49,132 nt of DNA, taken from Candidatus Saccharimonadota bacterium. GTDB lineage: Bacteria > Patescibacteriota > Saccharimonadia > Saccharimonadales > Saccharimonadaceae. Positions 10,203-19,953 of this stretch are shown one piece after another (position 1 is the stretch's first letter; every line of letters starts with the position of its first letter). The stretch lies in NCBI GenBank assembly GCA_010014665.1, contig RZYF01000003.1, positions 1 to 49,132 of the forward strand. Direction: 5' to 3'. The notes under the pieces were generated by a model, which did no database searches, was not told where the DNA came from, and saw nothing but the letters and a program-made list of their open reading frames with translations. Made by a program: the position numbers and the translations under genes.

Positions 10203-10792
10203 CTATGGCATTGAACGTCGATGCTTCAATATATCTGCAATTAATTGTGTCATGTATGGAGTATGAGCGTCCATAAACCCGTGGCTTTGCCGATGAAGTA
10301 TCATCTTTGACCAACCAGCTCCTTGGCATTTCTCAAAATCATTTACCAAAGACTCGAAAGCATCTGCTAACAGTTCACCATAGGCCTCAAAACTACCTGT
10401 TTTTGTCATTTCTCGCATAACTGACATCGGTAAACGATTGCTTCCACGGACACCAGGCATGTTTACATAGGCTAAAGTAGTTGAGGGCATCTGTAAAGAC
10501 AGGTGAGCCATCTGTCTTTCTGTTAACGGATGTCCACCGTCGCCAAGCCAGCCTGTTTGAATTAATATTAAATTTTCTTGATTCAGGTTAAACAATGTGG
10601 CAGTCAAAACAGAACGTCCAGCTGTTCTAAATCTTTTAGTCTCACCAGAAATTATCGTAGGCTCTCCTGCGGTAGTATCTGAAAGTTCAAACTGGCTAGT
10701 AGCTGTTTCGCCTTTTTTAAACAGCGTAACAGAACCTCCGAAATTATTTTCAAAATATCGGTCTAGCCCAGGATCACTGACTGAAGTTGCTC
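10203..10792 (-). pseudogene. alpha/beta-hydrolase-like ORF, separated from its likely start by the IS30 element
   Basis: Frame is open upstream of the tracked TTG start (10607) to the IS edge: ...GATSVSDPGLDRYFENNFGGSVTLFKKGETATSQFELSDTTAGEPTIISGETKRFRTAGRSVLTATLFNLNQENLILIQTGWLGDGG...; family assignment is tentative. Confidence 0.5.
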
Positions 10793-11850
10793 CAGGTCCC
10801 TTTGAAGTAGGGCACCCTCCAAGAAAGGTGAGTGTATGAAACGGTATAGAAAAGTTAGAAAAAATAGTCGATCAAAATCTACAATAGTAGCTATGGGTCA
10901 AAAGTACGAACATCTTAGTTATGAAGATAGAGTCAAGATAGAACACTGGCGTAAGAGAAGTAAAAGCATTCGCTACATAGCTAATGAGTTGGGGCGAAGC
11001 CCTAGCACCATCAGCTATGAACTGAAGCATCTGACTGTTTCCAATGAATATGTCGCTAAGAAAGCCAGTGTCAAAGCCTACCAGAAGCGCTACTATGCAA
11101 GGACGTCAAGTAACAAAGTAGCTGGGAACAAAGTTTTGCGACAGTACGTTGATGATGGCCTAGATAAAGGTTGGTCACCTGGCGAGATAGCCGGCAGTAG
11201 TGGCTGTCCGGTTTCAAAACGGACTATCTATCGCTACGTCAACCTGTACGCACTACAGTACAAACTGTACTTTCGAGGTAAACCAAAACAGCGTAAAGCT
11301 ATGTACCGCCATGGACTGATCGGTGAGCGCAAGTGGATTGAAGAACGGATTCTGCGTGATGAGGTCGGGCACTTCGAACTAGACTTCATCGTTAGCCCAA
11401 CCAAGAGTGGTAGTAAAGCTGTATTACTGGTTACGGTTGACACACTCAGCAAACGAACGCTCATCGAGCTATTACCCAACCGAACCAAACAAGAACTTTC
11501 ACAAGCCCTAGGTCAGATGTTTGACGGCGTTGCCGTCAAAACCATCCTGACCGACAATGACATCGCCTTTACATACTGGAAACACTTCGAGCAGTTGCTT
11601 GGCGCGCCATTATACTTTACTCATCCCTACCATAGCTGGGAGAAAGGACTAGTCGAGAATACCAATAAGTGGATTCGTCACTTCATCCCAAAGACAACTA
11701 ACCTAGAGACAGTCACAAAAGAAACCATCGTTCAGGTACTGATGTACCTAAACGACCGCCCAAGACAAGTCTTGGGCTACAAAACAGCTAATGAGGTATA
11801 CTTAGAGTACTTAACAATACAGGGTTAGTGTCCTACTTCGGGGTATCCTG
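10793..11850 (+). mobile_element. IS30-family insertion sequence, about 1.06 kb
   Basis: Imperfect terminal inverted repeats: left CAGGTCCCTTTGAAGTAGGGCAC and right (rc) CAGGATACCCCGAAGTAGGACAC flank the transposase ORF. No clear target duplication seen. Confidence 0.75.
10836..11828 (+). CDS. IS30-family transposase
   Basis: 330 aa; YEHLSYEDRVKIEHWRKRSKSIRYIANELGRSPSTISYELKHL HTH, DDE-type core (HFELDFIV, LTDNDIAF, ENTNKWIRHFIPK). Confidence 0.95.
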   Translation: MKRYRKVRKNSRSKSTIVAMGQKYEHLSYEDRVKIEHWRKRSKSIRYIANELGRSPSTISYELKHLTVSNEYVAKKASVKAYQKRYYARTSSNKVAGNKVLRQYVDDGLDKGWSPGEIAGSSGCPVSKRTIYRYVNLYALQYKLYFRGKPKQRKAMYRHGLIGERKWIEERILRDEVGHFELDFIVSPTKSGSKAVLLVTVDTLSKRTLIELLPNRTKQELSQALGQMFDGVAVKTILTDNDIAFTYWKHFEQLLGAPLYFTHPYHSWEKGLVENTNKWIRHFIPKTTNLETVTKETIVQVLMYLNDRPRQVLGYKTANEVYLEYLTIQG

Positions 11851-11871
11851 TACGTTTTCATAATTAGCTAT

Positions 11872-11899
11872 ATTATACTTAATTTTGCATAAATGTCAA
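11872..11899 (-). promoter_or_regulatory. consensus sigma70-type promoter of the interrupted ORF: TTGACA-16 bp-TATAAT, 10 nt before ATG (11861-11859)
   Basis: Minus strand reads TTGACAtttatgcaaaattaagTATAATatagctaattATGaaaacgta, then the IS end. Confidence 0.75.
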
Positions 11900-11981
11900 G
11901 TGTAGTAACGCAAATCTTCGTATATTTACGTCATTTACTACATGAATTTTTATAAAATACCAGTTTGTCGATATTTTATAA

Positions 11982-12578
11982 CTACTCGCTAACACCAAGT
12001 TCAATGCGACGTATCTGGCGAATGACAATATTTTCGCCAAGCTTGCTAATATGCTGTTTGACATATTCGTCAACTGAGATATCGGGGTTTTTGATATATG
12101 GTTGCTCGAGCAAAGTCTTTTCAGCGAAATATTTCTTGATTTGCCCTTCAACTATCTTCGCAGCAATTTCGGCTGGCTTACCAGACGCTTTGGCTTCTTC
12201 AACTAGTTCAGCTTTTTTGGCTTCACGAACTTTAGCTGGGATACTGTCAGTCGAAATATATATAGGATTAGTAGCCGCTACATGCATAACAATGTCATGA
12301 ACTAGTGCCTTGAAATCATCGGTTCGTGCCACAAAATCTGTTTCACAATTCACTTCAACCATAGCTCCTATGCGACCGCTGTGTATATAAGCATCTACAA
12401 TACCTTGCAGAGCTTCGCGTTCACCACGTTTCTCTGCTTTTGTTAAACCTTTTTTGCGCATAGCTTCTAGCGCTTTGTCGAAGTCACCTTTGGCTTCGAC
12501 TAACGCTGTTTTAGCGTCAGTCAGACCGACACCAGTCAAATCTTTTAGTTTTTTAATTTCATCTATAGAAATACTCAT
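11982..12578 (-). CDS. tsf: elongation factor Ts
   Basis: IKKLKDLTGVGLTDAKTALVEAKGD, MVEVNCETDFVARTD. Confidence 0.97.
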   Translation of the reverse strand: MSISIDEIKKLKDLTGVGLTDAKTALVEAKGDFDKALEAMRKKGLTKAEKRGEREALQGIVDAYIHSGRIGAMVEVNCETDFVARTDDFKALVHDIVMHVAATNPIYISTDSIPAKVREAKKAELVEEAKASGKPAEIAAKIVEGQIKKYFAEKTLLEQPYIKNPDISVDEYVKQHISKLGENIVIRQIRRIELGVSE

Positions 12579-12655
12579 TTTGTTCTACTCCAATTATCAG
12601 TTTTACCGTTCTAAGCGTACAGCCCAGTATATTGAATTTTGTTAATAATTAACCG

Positions 12656-13393
12656 CTACTTTACTTCGCTTACTTGCTGTTTCTTCAGCTCAATCTTCTT
12701 GTCCGAAACGTTCTTACCTTCTTCGACAGCTGCCGCCATGTAATCGAGGATTAGTTTGAGGCCTTTTATGGCGTCGTCATTGCCAGGTATTACGTAATCA
12801 ATAAGACTTGGGTCAGCGTTCGTATCAACTATAGCAATTACAGGTATCCCTAGTTTATTAGCCTCGCGAACAGCGTTAACATCTTCGAGTATATCGGTCA
12901 CAAATACCGCGCCAGGCTGACCATTCAGATCTTTGATGCCATTATATTTACTGTTCAGATCATCTATCTCTTCCTGAAAACGCTGCACCTCTAGCTTGCT
13001 ATAACGATTCGCTAGCTCACCAGAGTCCATACGTCGTTCAAGTGACTTAAGATTTTTAATCTGAGCTGTCACGGTTGCGACATTTGTCAGCATACCACCC
13101 ATCCAGCGCTCGGTGACATATGATTGACCAACCGACATAGCGACTTCACGCACAATATCTTGCGCTTGTTTTTTGGTGCCGACAAACAGTACTTGTTTAC
13201 CCTTGGCTACTACTTCGGTCACAAAAGGCAGAGCTTTTTCTAGCCCATCTACAGTCTTAGTCAGATCTATAATGTGACTGTCCTGACGTTTACTATGAAT
13301 ATACGGCGCCATTTTTGGGTGCCAACGACTCGTTTTGTGTCCGAAATGAACACCAGCTTCGAGCAAAGCTTTAATATCTACCTTTACGGCCAT
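12656..13393 (-). CDS. rpsB: 30S ribosomal protein S2
   Basis: [42 protein letters not shown]. Confidence 0.97.
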   Translation of the reverse strand: MAVKVDIKALLEAGVHFGHKTSRWHPKMAPYIHSKRQDSHIIDLTKTVDGLEKALPFVTEVVAKGKQVLFVGTKKQAQDIVREVAMSVGQSYVTERWMGGMLTNVATVTAQIKNLKSLERRMDSGELANRYSKLEVQRFQEEIDDLNSKYNGIKDLNGQPGAVFVTDILEDVNAVREANKLGIPVIAIVDTNADPSLIDYVIPGNDDAIKGLKLILDYMAAAVEEGKNVSDKKIELKKQQVSEVK

Positions 13394-13441
13394 GATATCC
13401 TTCTCCCTTCGCGTGCGCTCCTGTTAGGATATCCGCGCACG
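13394..13441 (-). promoter_or_regulatory. candidate rpsB 5' leader structure
   Basis: Hairpin CGUGCGC-GGAUA-UCCU-AAC-AGGA-GCGCACG; the leader GAUAUCC is complementary to GGAUAUC immediately before the rpsB AUG. Confidence 0.45.
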
Positions 13442-13586
13442 TTGCTTCGTTAAAATTTATTACAGATTTCATTATAACAGATGTGGTGTCACCCGTCTAT
13501 CCTTATGATAATATATTTATAGAATATTTTAAGTCGAATTATGAAGTATGTTAAAATCATATCAAGCATAAACGAAAAGAAACGTC

Positions 13587-14288
13587 ATGAACCCTCAACA
13601 ACCTCACGGCCTACAACCTGATTCACCTTTAGTTGACCCATCTACTCACAAGCCGTCAAAAAAAATTGTCATAAGCATATCTATTGGTGTAGTTATGCTC
13701 GTGATTGCCGGTATTTTACTCTATTTGTGGCTCAAACCTTCACTTACTGAGCAAAACGAATCTGACGCACAATCTTCCACTAAGCAATTAAACGATACAA
13801 ATAATGTTGGCAAAACCGACAAAATGACCGATGAAACGAAAACAACAGAAGAAAACAACGAACAGCCGGTTAGCGAAAACTGTTTAACTCCGGCGGACGC
13901 CCATGACTTTTTCGGTGTCGAAAAAGATTACATACCACAAGATGTTGTAAAATATTTTTATAGCGAAACTATTTATTTCAACGCCGACTCGAACGAATAT
14001 TCAAATCCGGATGCCGCTAGACTTCGATACGATAAAATGGCGGAATTTTACAATAAATATTCCAAAGAAGTCTTTCTGTACTATATTCAAGCCACTACTT
14101 ACGAAGACAACACGAGCTCGGAAGGACTGAAAATAGCTCAAGCACGAGCTGACCGCGCCAAACAAGAACTAACTTCACGTCAAATACCAGCTTCATATAT
14201 TGTGGTTGAACAGCCTAAGACTAGTACCTACAATGCTGAAAGTATGCGTAATGTTGTGATAACTATTAGAGGTAGTAGTGATTGCTAA
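13587..14288 (+). CDS. membrane-anchored protein with OmpA-like C-terminal domain
   Basis: N-terminal TM (IVISISIGVVMLVIAGILLYLWL), Thr/Glu linker, domain with IYFNADSNEY...ARADRAKQELTSRQIPASYIVVEQP. Confidence 0.65.
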   Translation: MNPQQPHGLQPDSPLVDPSTHKPSKKIVISISIGVVMLVIAGILLYLWLKPSLTEQNESDAQSSTKQLNDTNNVGKTDKMTDETKTTEENNEQPVSENCLTPADAHDFFGVEKDYIPQDVVKYFYSETIYFNADSNEYSNPDAARLRYDKMAEFYNKYSKEVFLYYIQATTYEDNTSSEGLKIAQARADRAKQELTSRQIPASYIVVEQPKTSTYNAESMRNVVITIRGSSDC

Positions 14289-14310
14289 AAATAATAACTA
14301 AGGAAATACA

Positions 14311-15339
14311 ATGAACCAAGACGACCAACCAACTTATACACTCCAAACACCTGCTCAAGCCGATGCTCAGCAAACAATCCCTACAACACCGGACAATTTA
14401 ACTGCGATAGCCGCCCAGCCCAGTGTCCGAGGCAAGTCACGACTCCCGATTATCGTTGCTATCATAACCGCACTAGTGCTGATAAGTGGCCTTATAGGTG
14501 GATTTCTCTGGTGGCAGTCAATAGAGCAAAAATCCCAAGATCAACAAAACGTCGCATCAGTCGTAAGCGAGTTTTTTGAAGCTTCCCGCCTAGACCAAAC
14601 CGAACGTCTCGATCAAATAATAGCTGCCGATGCCGACGAAAAATTTATCGAGAGCTATCATAAAATTGCCAAGCAAATCGGACGCGAATGCAAAGCCGAG
14701 CCGACAGACGTTTCAGTTTTATCCAGTAAACCGACTACGGCCATCATGACGACAAGCTGCATTCCTAAACAATCTTGGGAGTTTGAACTAACCAAAGACT
14801 CTGACTTATCATGGAAGATTACTGCCGTCGAAGGAACAAACTTAGTACCTGATATCAAACAAGCATTAGCTATCGACCCGTACGTAAATATAAGTATCTA
14901 CGAGGATGAAAATAAACCCAAGCCCGGGAGTTGTCTAGTACCAGACGACGCTGCGCTGTTCAATGGAACGTCACTGCCGCGCGATCCATTTCTCTATTTT
15001 TATCACGAAAATATATTGTTCGAAACAGATTCACTAAAATACTTCCCTACCGAAAAAGCCACGGACCAATTTGATGCCCTAGAGCGATTCTATCGCCTTA
15101 CAGCTCAACGTAGATATCACTTTATAATTACCCCAGAAAGCTATGCTTCACCTTACAAAGAACCTATCCTCAAACTAGCGAACGACCGTGCAGAAGCAGT
15201 CCAAGAGTCACTTCTAAAACGTGGTATACCTAGGGCACGTATAACCATAGAAAACCCAGTCGACGAAACCCGTACTGCACCTGAACAATCGCGCGGGGTA
15301 AAAGTAAATATCCAAGCTAGTCGCTCTTGTGAGCCATAG
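14311..15339 (+). CDS. membrane-anchored protein with OmpA-like C-terminal domain, tandem paralogue
   Basis: TM near residues 45-70; domain with ILFETDSLKYF...LANDRAEAVQESLLKRGIPRARITIENP, matching the upstream gene. Confidence 0.65.
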   Translation: MNQDDQPTYTLQTPAQADAQQTIPTTPDNLTAIAAQPSVRGKSRLPIIVAIITALVLISGLIGGFLWWQSIEQKSQDQQNVASVVSEFFEASRLDQTERLDQIIAADADEKFIESYHKIAKQIGRECKAEPTDVSVLSSKPTTAIMTTSCIPKQSWEFELTKDSDLSWKITAVEGTNLVPDIKQALAIDPYVNISIYEDENKPKPGSCLVPDDAALFNGTSLPRDPFLYFYHENILFETDSLKYFPTEKATDQFDALERFYRLTAQRRYHFIITPESYASPYKEPILKLANDRAEAVQESLLKRGIPRARITIENPVDETRTAPEQSRGVKVNIQASRSCEP

Positions 15340-15447
15340 AGTACTCTACGATAAATCGAACATGCTGACTAAGCATAGTAGATAACAAAATAATAACGCA
15401 AAACACTTTACTTTTTTGCCTAGAACAGATATAATCTACCTCCAGTT

Positions 15448-15777
15448 ATGAAAAAAGATATACACCCTAACGAATATCGTTTCGTCGTATTCCAAGACGA
15501 AGCTGCTGGATTTAGTTTTTTGACTCAGAGCACCGCTACTAGCAACGAGACTATCAAATGGGAAGATAGCCAGGAATATCCGCTTGTTAAAGTTCATATT
15601 TCTAGTGCTTCTCACCCTTTCTTTACTGGCGAAGAAAAGATTATCGACACCGAAGGTCGTGTCGACCGCTTCAAGGCGCGGGCAGCAGTTGCAGAACAGC
15701 GTCGTCAAGCGCTAGCCAACAAAGCCAAAAAAGCCGCTGTTGTCAAAAAGAAAAAGACCGCCAAAGCCGAAAAATAG
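15448..15777 (+). CDS. rpmE: 50S ribosomal protein L31 with basic C-terminal extension
   Basis: [30 protein letters not shown]...[18 protein letters not shown], type B-like L31. Confidence 0.92.
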   Translation: MKKDIHPNEYRFVVFQDEAAGFSFLTQSTATSNETIKWEDSQEYPLVKVHISSASHPFFTGEEKIIDTEGRVDRFKARAAVAEQRRQALANKAKKAAVVKKKKTAKAEK

Positions 15778-15795
15778 ATTCTATTCACAAGATAT

Positions 15796-15818
15796 AAGCT
15801 CCTCAATGGAGCTTTTTT
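15796..15818 (+). terminator. Rho-independent terminator after rpmE
   Basis: AAGCTCC-TCAAT-GGAGCTT followed by TTTTA. Confidence 0.8.
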
Positions 15819-15857
15819 ATTATACCGTCATAGCAATCTGTTATAATTGTCTCTGTT

Positions 15858-16934
15858 ATGGCAGAAATCTCACTTGATCTAGAAAGCCTCAAAACAGAAA
15901 AATCCGAACTGATGGGTTTTTTGTCGCGTTCTGATGCCTTTTCAAATACCGATTATGCCAAAAAAAATCGCCGTCTCCTAGAACTTGATGAACTAATCAC
16001 CACTGGCAATCGACGAGAAGAATTACAGGACCAGATCCAACAGGCTTATGAACTTTCCGACAAGGGTGATGAACTTGCAGAACTCGCAAAAGAAGAATTA
16101 CCAGAACTTGAATCTGAGCTAGAACAGCTCAACGATAAACTTTTCGTACTACTCACTCCTAAAGACCACAACGACGAAAAAAACGTAATCGTCGAAATCC
16201 GCGCCGGTGCAGGTGGCGATGAAGCCTCGCTATTTGCCGCCGAGCTATATCGTATGTATCTACGTTGGTGTGAAACTCATAACTATAAAGTTGAGCTCAT
16301 AAGCGAAAGCGCCAACGAATCTAGTGGATACAAGGAAGTTATTTTCGGTGTTAAAGGTGACTCACCCTACGCCAAACTCAAATTCGAGTCCGGTGTCCAC
16401 CGTGTTCAGCGAGTACCTGCTACCGAATCGCAAGGCCGTATACACACTAGCACTGTGACTGTAGCGGTACTACCGGAAGCCGAGGAAACTGACATAGAAA
16501 TCCGAGACGCTGACTTACGTATAGATATCTATCGCGCTTCTGGTCACGGCGGACAAAGCGTCAATACCACCGACTCCGCAGTTCGTATTACCCACACACC
16601 AACCGGCCTCGTCGTAACTAATCAAGATGAAAAATCACAGTTAAAAAATAAGCTAAAAGCCATGAGCGTACTTCGTTCACGTCTCTTGCAAATAAAGGTT
16701 GATGAAGAAAACGCCAAGTTGTCGGCCGAACGCCGTGGGCTGATCGGCTCGGGTGACCGTAGCGAAAAAATCCGCACCTACAACTTTCCTCAAGACCGTA
16801 TCACCGACCACCGCATCGGTTATAGTCGCTCAAGCATTCCACAGGCCATGAACGGTGACATTGACGATATAATCGAAAAACTCCAATCCTACGAACGTGA
16901 GCTAAAGGCTCAAGGCGCAGCAACCAGTAAATAA
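15858..16934 (+). CDS. prfA: peptide chain release factor 1
   Basis: GHGGQ motif; PAT tripeptide in [18 protein letters not shown] (RF1 type). Confidence 0.96.
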   Translation: MAEISLDLESLKTEKSELMGFLSRSDAFSNTDYAKKNRRLLELDELITTGNRREELQDQIQQAYELSDKGDELAELAKEELPELESELEQLNDKLFVLLTPKDHNDEKNVIVEIRAGAGGDEASLFAAELYRMYLRWCETHNYKVELISESANESSGYKEVIFGVKGDSPYAKLKFESGVHRVQRVPATESQGRIHTSTVTVAVLPEAEETDIEIRDADLRIDIYRASGHGGQSVNTTDSAVRITHTPTGLVVTNQDEKSQLKNKLKAMSVLRSRLLQIKVDEENAKLSAERRGLIGSGDRSEKIRTYNFPQDRITDHRIGYSRSSIPQAMNGDIDDIIEKLQSYERELKAQGAATSK

Positions 16935-17061
16935 GGCTTATATTTTACCTATAATACAATTCTTTGGTGCCATTAGACAATATTTTCCCTTCAATTCATC
17001 AGATTTAATTGTAATTTTCTAAAAATCTTGCAAACCTTTACAGAGGTGGGATAATAAACAC

Positions 17062-17964
17062 ATGGAATCAATAAGTAAAATACTTCATCATGCCAAAAAT
17101 AAGTTTGTAGCATTGGGTATAGAGACAGCTCAGCTAGATGCTGAAGTATTGTTAGCTCATGCTTTAGACGTCAGGCGTGAGTGGCTTGCGGCTCATCCAG
17201 AGCAAATACTCCTAGGAAATTCCCTGAAAATATATATGAGTATGGTAAAAAGACGAATAAATCGCGAGCCTGTTGCCTATATAATCGGAAAAAAAGAATT
17301 CTACGGCCGTGATTTTATAGTCACCCCCGAAGTTCTTATACCACGACCTGATACCGAAGATTTAATCGACCTGTGCCTAAAATACTCTAAGGAAACAGCT
17401 GACATACAAAACCCCTATCTGGAAAAGCTGGAAAAGGGTGAACCTTTTACAGATGAGAATAGTACGGATTGTCGGATAGTCGACGTTGGTACTGGCTCGG
17501 GATGTGTCGGTATCACCTTGAAGCTTGAAATACCCGAAGCCACCGTAGTATTGACCGATATCAGCACGGCTGCGCTTGCGATTGCTCGCAAAAACGCCGA
17601 AAACCTCGATGCGGACGTAATGATTGTTGAAAGTGACCTCTTAGATAAATACAGCAAAACCCAAAATGCAAAATCCAAAATCCACTTTGACCTCATAGTT
17701 GCTAACCTCCCCTACGTCGACAAGAGCTGGGAGGTATCCCCTGAAACTATTTATGAACCTCAGCTAGCTCTATTTGCCGAAGACGACGGACTCGTGCTTA
17801 TCAAAAAACTTATCTGTCAGTCCAAATATCTACTGAAGCCTGGCGGAATCTTGGCTTTAGAAGCCGATCCCGAGCAACACTCCAGTATAGCCAAGTACGC
17901 TAATCAATATAGGTTAAAGCAAGTAGACAACAAAGGCTACGCCCTTGTCTTTGAGCTAGAGTAG
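17062..17964 (+). CDS. prmC: release factor (glutamine-N5) methyltransferase
   Basis: VDVGTGSGCVGITL SAM motif; NLPYV in place of NPPY. Confidence 0.93.
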   Translation: MESISKILHHAKNKFVALGIETAQLDAEVLLAHALDVRREWLAAHPEQILLGNSLKIYMSMVKRRINREPVAYIIGKKEFYGRDFIVTPEVLIPRPDTEDLIDLCLKYSKETADIQNPYLEKLEKGEPFTDENSTDCRIVDVGTGSGCVGITLKLEIPEATVVLTDISTAALAIARKNAENLDADVMIVESDLLDKYSKTQNAKSKIHFDLIVANLPYVDKSWEVSPETIYEPQLALFAEDDGLVLIKKLICQSKYLLKPGGILALEADPEQHSSIAKYANQYRLKQVDNKGYALVFELE

Positions 17965-17998
17965 ATCAATTCCGCGTCGCTATAACGTCTACCATAGC

Positions 17999-19156
17999 TT
18001 AGTTCGATGACATAACCTCTAGTTCGACCCGCACAGTTGATTCTTTGCCGTCGCGTAGATAAGTCAGCTCAACTTTATCACCCGGCTTATGCTGAGCTAT
18101 CATACTAGCAAAAGGGTGTTGCCCGTCGACTTGAACCCCGTCGACCTTAGTTATGATGTCTTTATCTTTTAGTCCAGCTCTATCGGCAGGACCACCTAGC
18201 ACAACGGCATTATCCTCATTAGGACTAAACAAATAAGCTCCTTGTCGCACACTTAGACTGAGTTGTTTAGAAACCGTAGGGCTAAGTGAGATATAGCGCA
18301 CTCCAACATACGGCTTCTGAACTTTACCGGTTTCGATCAATGACGCTACCATGCCCTTAGCGTCATTTATTGGTATAGCGAAACCGATTCCCTGCGCACC
18401 AGAAGCAACAGCTGTATTGATGCCGATCACCTCTCCAGCATAGTTAACAAGTGGCCCGCCGGAATTACCAGGATTTATTGCCGCATCTGTTTGTATAAGA
18501 TTCTCTAAGGTTTCAATTTCTGCGCCAGTCTGCTCTGATGAAGCTGTAATTGGTCGACCAAGCGCCGATATAATACCAATAGTAACGGTGTTTTGGAACT
18601 GACCAAGTGCATTACCTATAGCAATAACCTTCTGGCCAACTTTTACTGACGACGAATCACCAATTTTAGCGGGCTTGAGACCTTTTGCACCTTCAATTTT
18701 CAGAAATGCCACGTCATTGACCGGATCATTACCGACATACTTAACTTCTTTAAACGATGTACCGTCAGAAGTTATAACTTCAACACTATTGGTCGAACTC
18801 GGCACTACGTGTTTGTTGGTCATAATATAACCATCACTACTTATCACTATACCCGTTCCAGCTCCTTGTTGCATTGTGCTATAACCCCAAATAGTCTGAG
18901 CTGTAGAAGCAGTTACAATCGAAACTACACTCGGACCAACTTTTGAAGCAACGTCTGATATAGCATCGCCCTCTTGAGTAACCACTTTGTCGTTATATAC
19001 AATCTGTGTATTTTGACTAAAATTTAGTAAATCCATAGCATAAGAACCCACCATACCCGCTAGTAAAGAAGCAATTATAACAATACCCGCGAATAAGTTG
19101 CGTGACACGGGCTGTTTCGTTCGGATATCAGTTGTTTTATTTGTCTCCTTGTCCAT
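17999..19156 (-). CDS. HtrA/DegP-like serine protease with PDZ domain
   Basis: N-terminal TM, TNKHVV, NDVAFLKI, TDAAINPGNSGGPLVN, C-terminal PDZ. Confidence 0.93.
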   Translation of the reverse strand: MDKETNKTTDIRTKQPVSRNLFAGIVIIASLLAGMVGSYAMDLLNFSQNTQIVYNDKVVTQEGDAISDVASKVGPSVVSIVTASTAQTIWGYSTMQQGAGTGIVISSDGYIMTNKHVVPSSTNSVEVITSDGTSFKEVKYVGNDPVNDVAFLKIEGAKGLKPAKIGDSSSVKVGQKVIAIGNALGQFQNTVTIGIISALGRPITASSEQTGAEIETLENLIQTDAAINPGNSGGPLVNYAGEVIGINTAVASGAQGIGFAIPINDAKGMVASLIETGKVQKPYVGVRYISLSPTVSKQLSLSVRQGAYLFSPNEDNAVVLGGPADRAGLKDKDIITKVDGVQVDGQHPFASMIAQHKPGDKVELTYLRDGKESTVRVELEVMSSN

Positions 19157-19176
19157 ATACCCCCCTGTAATTTATT

Positions 19177-19953
19177 CTATAAACTAGTTTGATCAAAGAA
19201 ATTAGAAACCAGTAATAAGACAATGCCGACGAGTACAAATATTGTCGGTGCAGTTAAAGCTCTATTGTCTACACGCTGTCCAGCTGATTCCCTGTATAAG
19301 CTTTGGTATATGGCTAGTGCCCAAAAGCTAAGCAATGTTACTAATAACGAGATCTGAGGGACCCTAAGCGGAGTATATGCTATCGTCCAATACCAAGTAA
19401 TCCACCCTAGCGTAGCAACAACAAATGCCCAAATAAGATTCAATAGGGTATCCTCGAACTCCTCGGCAAACATATTTATAACATGATGAGAAGCTACGAA
19501 GCCTATGACAGCTGCTATAACCACGACGACAATCTGAGGTAAAGAGTAAGCTACAGTGAAAAGTGCCCAAAGAGCAACGAACTGCATGATACCAGCCTGA
19601 GCTATTAAAGCTAGATGCTTATTTAGGGGCTTCAAAAATATCACCCATAGAGCAAATACAACACTGAAAATCAACTGTATCGAAAACCATCCACTATTTT
19701 GCCATATCAAAGTTACGATTGAGACTCCAAACATTATATCTAGCAAGTTTGATTTCAGATTCGTCCACCAGAAACGAGGTCTAACAGCAAAAATTCGCCA
19801 CTTACTCAATATCAAAGCTAGATAAGCTAAATATGGTGAATTAAAAACCAACACTAAAACCAAAACCGTAACTACAAGAGTAAGGTTAAGTACTATGTGC
19901 CCGATTTCGCCAATCTTTGATCGACGAGCTACTGAATTAATTAACTCCATCAC
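19177..19953 (-). CDS. polytopic membrane protein, unknown function
   Basis: 258 aa with many hydrophobic segments; no recognised family. Confidence 0.6.
   Translation of the reverse strand: MMELINSVARRSKIGEIGHIVLNLTLVVTVLVLVLVFNSPYLAYLALILSKWRIFAVRPRFWWTNLKSNLLDIMFGVSIVTLIWQNSGWFSIQLIFSVVFALWVIFLKPLNKHLALIAQAGIMQFVALWALFTVAYSLPQIVVVVIAAVIGFVASHHVINMFAEEFEDTLLNLIWAFVVATLGWITWYWTIAYTPLRVPQISLLVTLLSFWALAIYQSLYRESAGQRVDNRALTAPTIFVLVGIVLLLVSNFFDQTSL

Noticed and set aside
10597-10839. 80-aa plus-strand ORF next to the IS30 element
   Set aside because: Antisense to the open hydrolase-like frame and low complexity; likely spurious.
10785-11860. Target-site duplication flanking the IS30 element
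   Set aside because: Flanking bases (ctc versus tac) do not form a clear direct repeat, so exact insertion boundaries remain uncertain.
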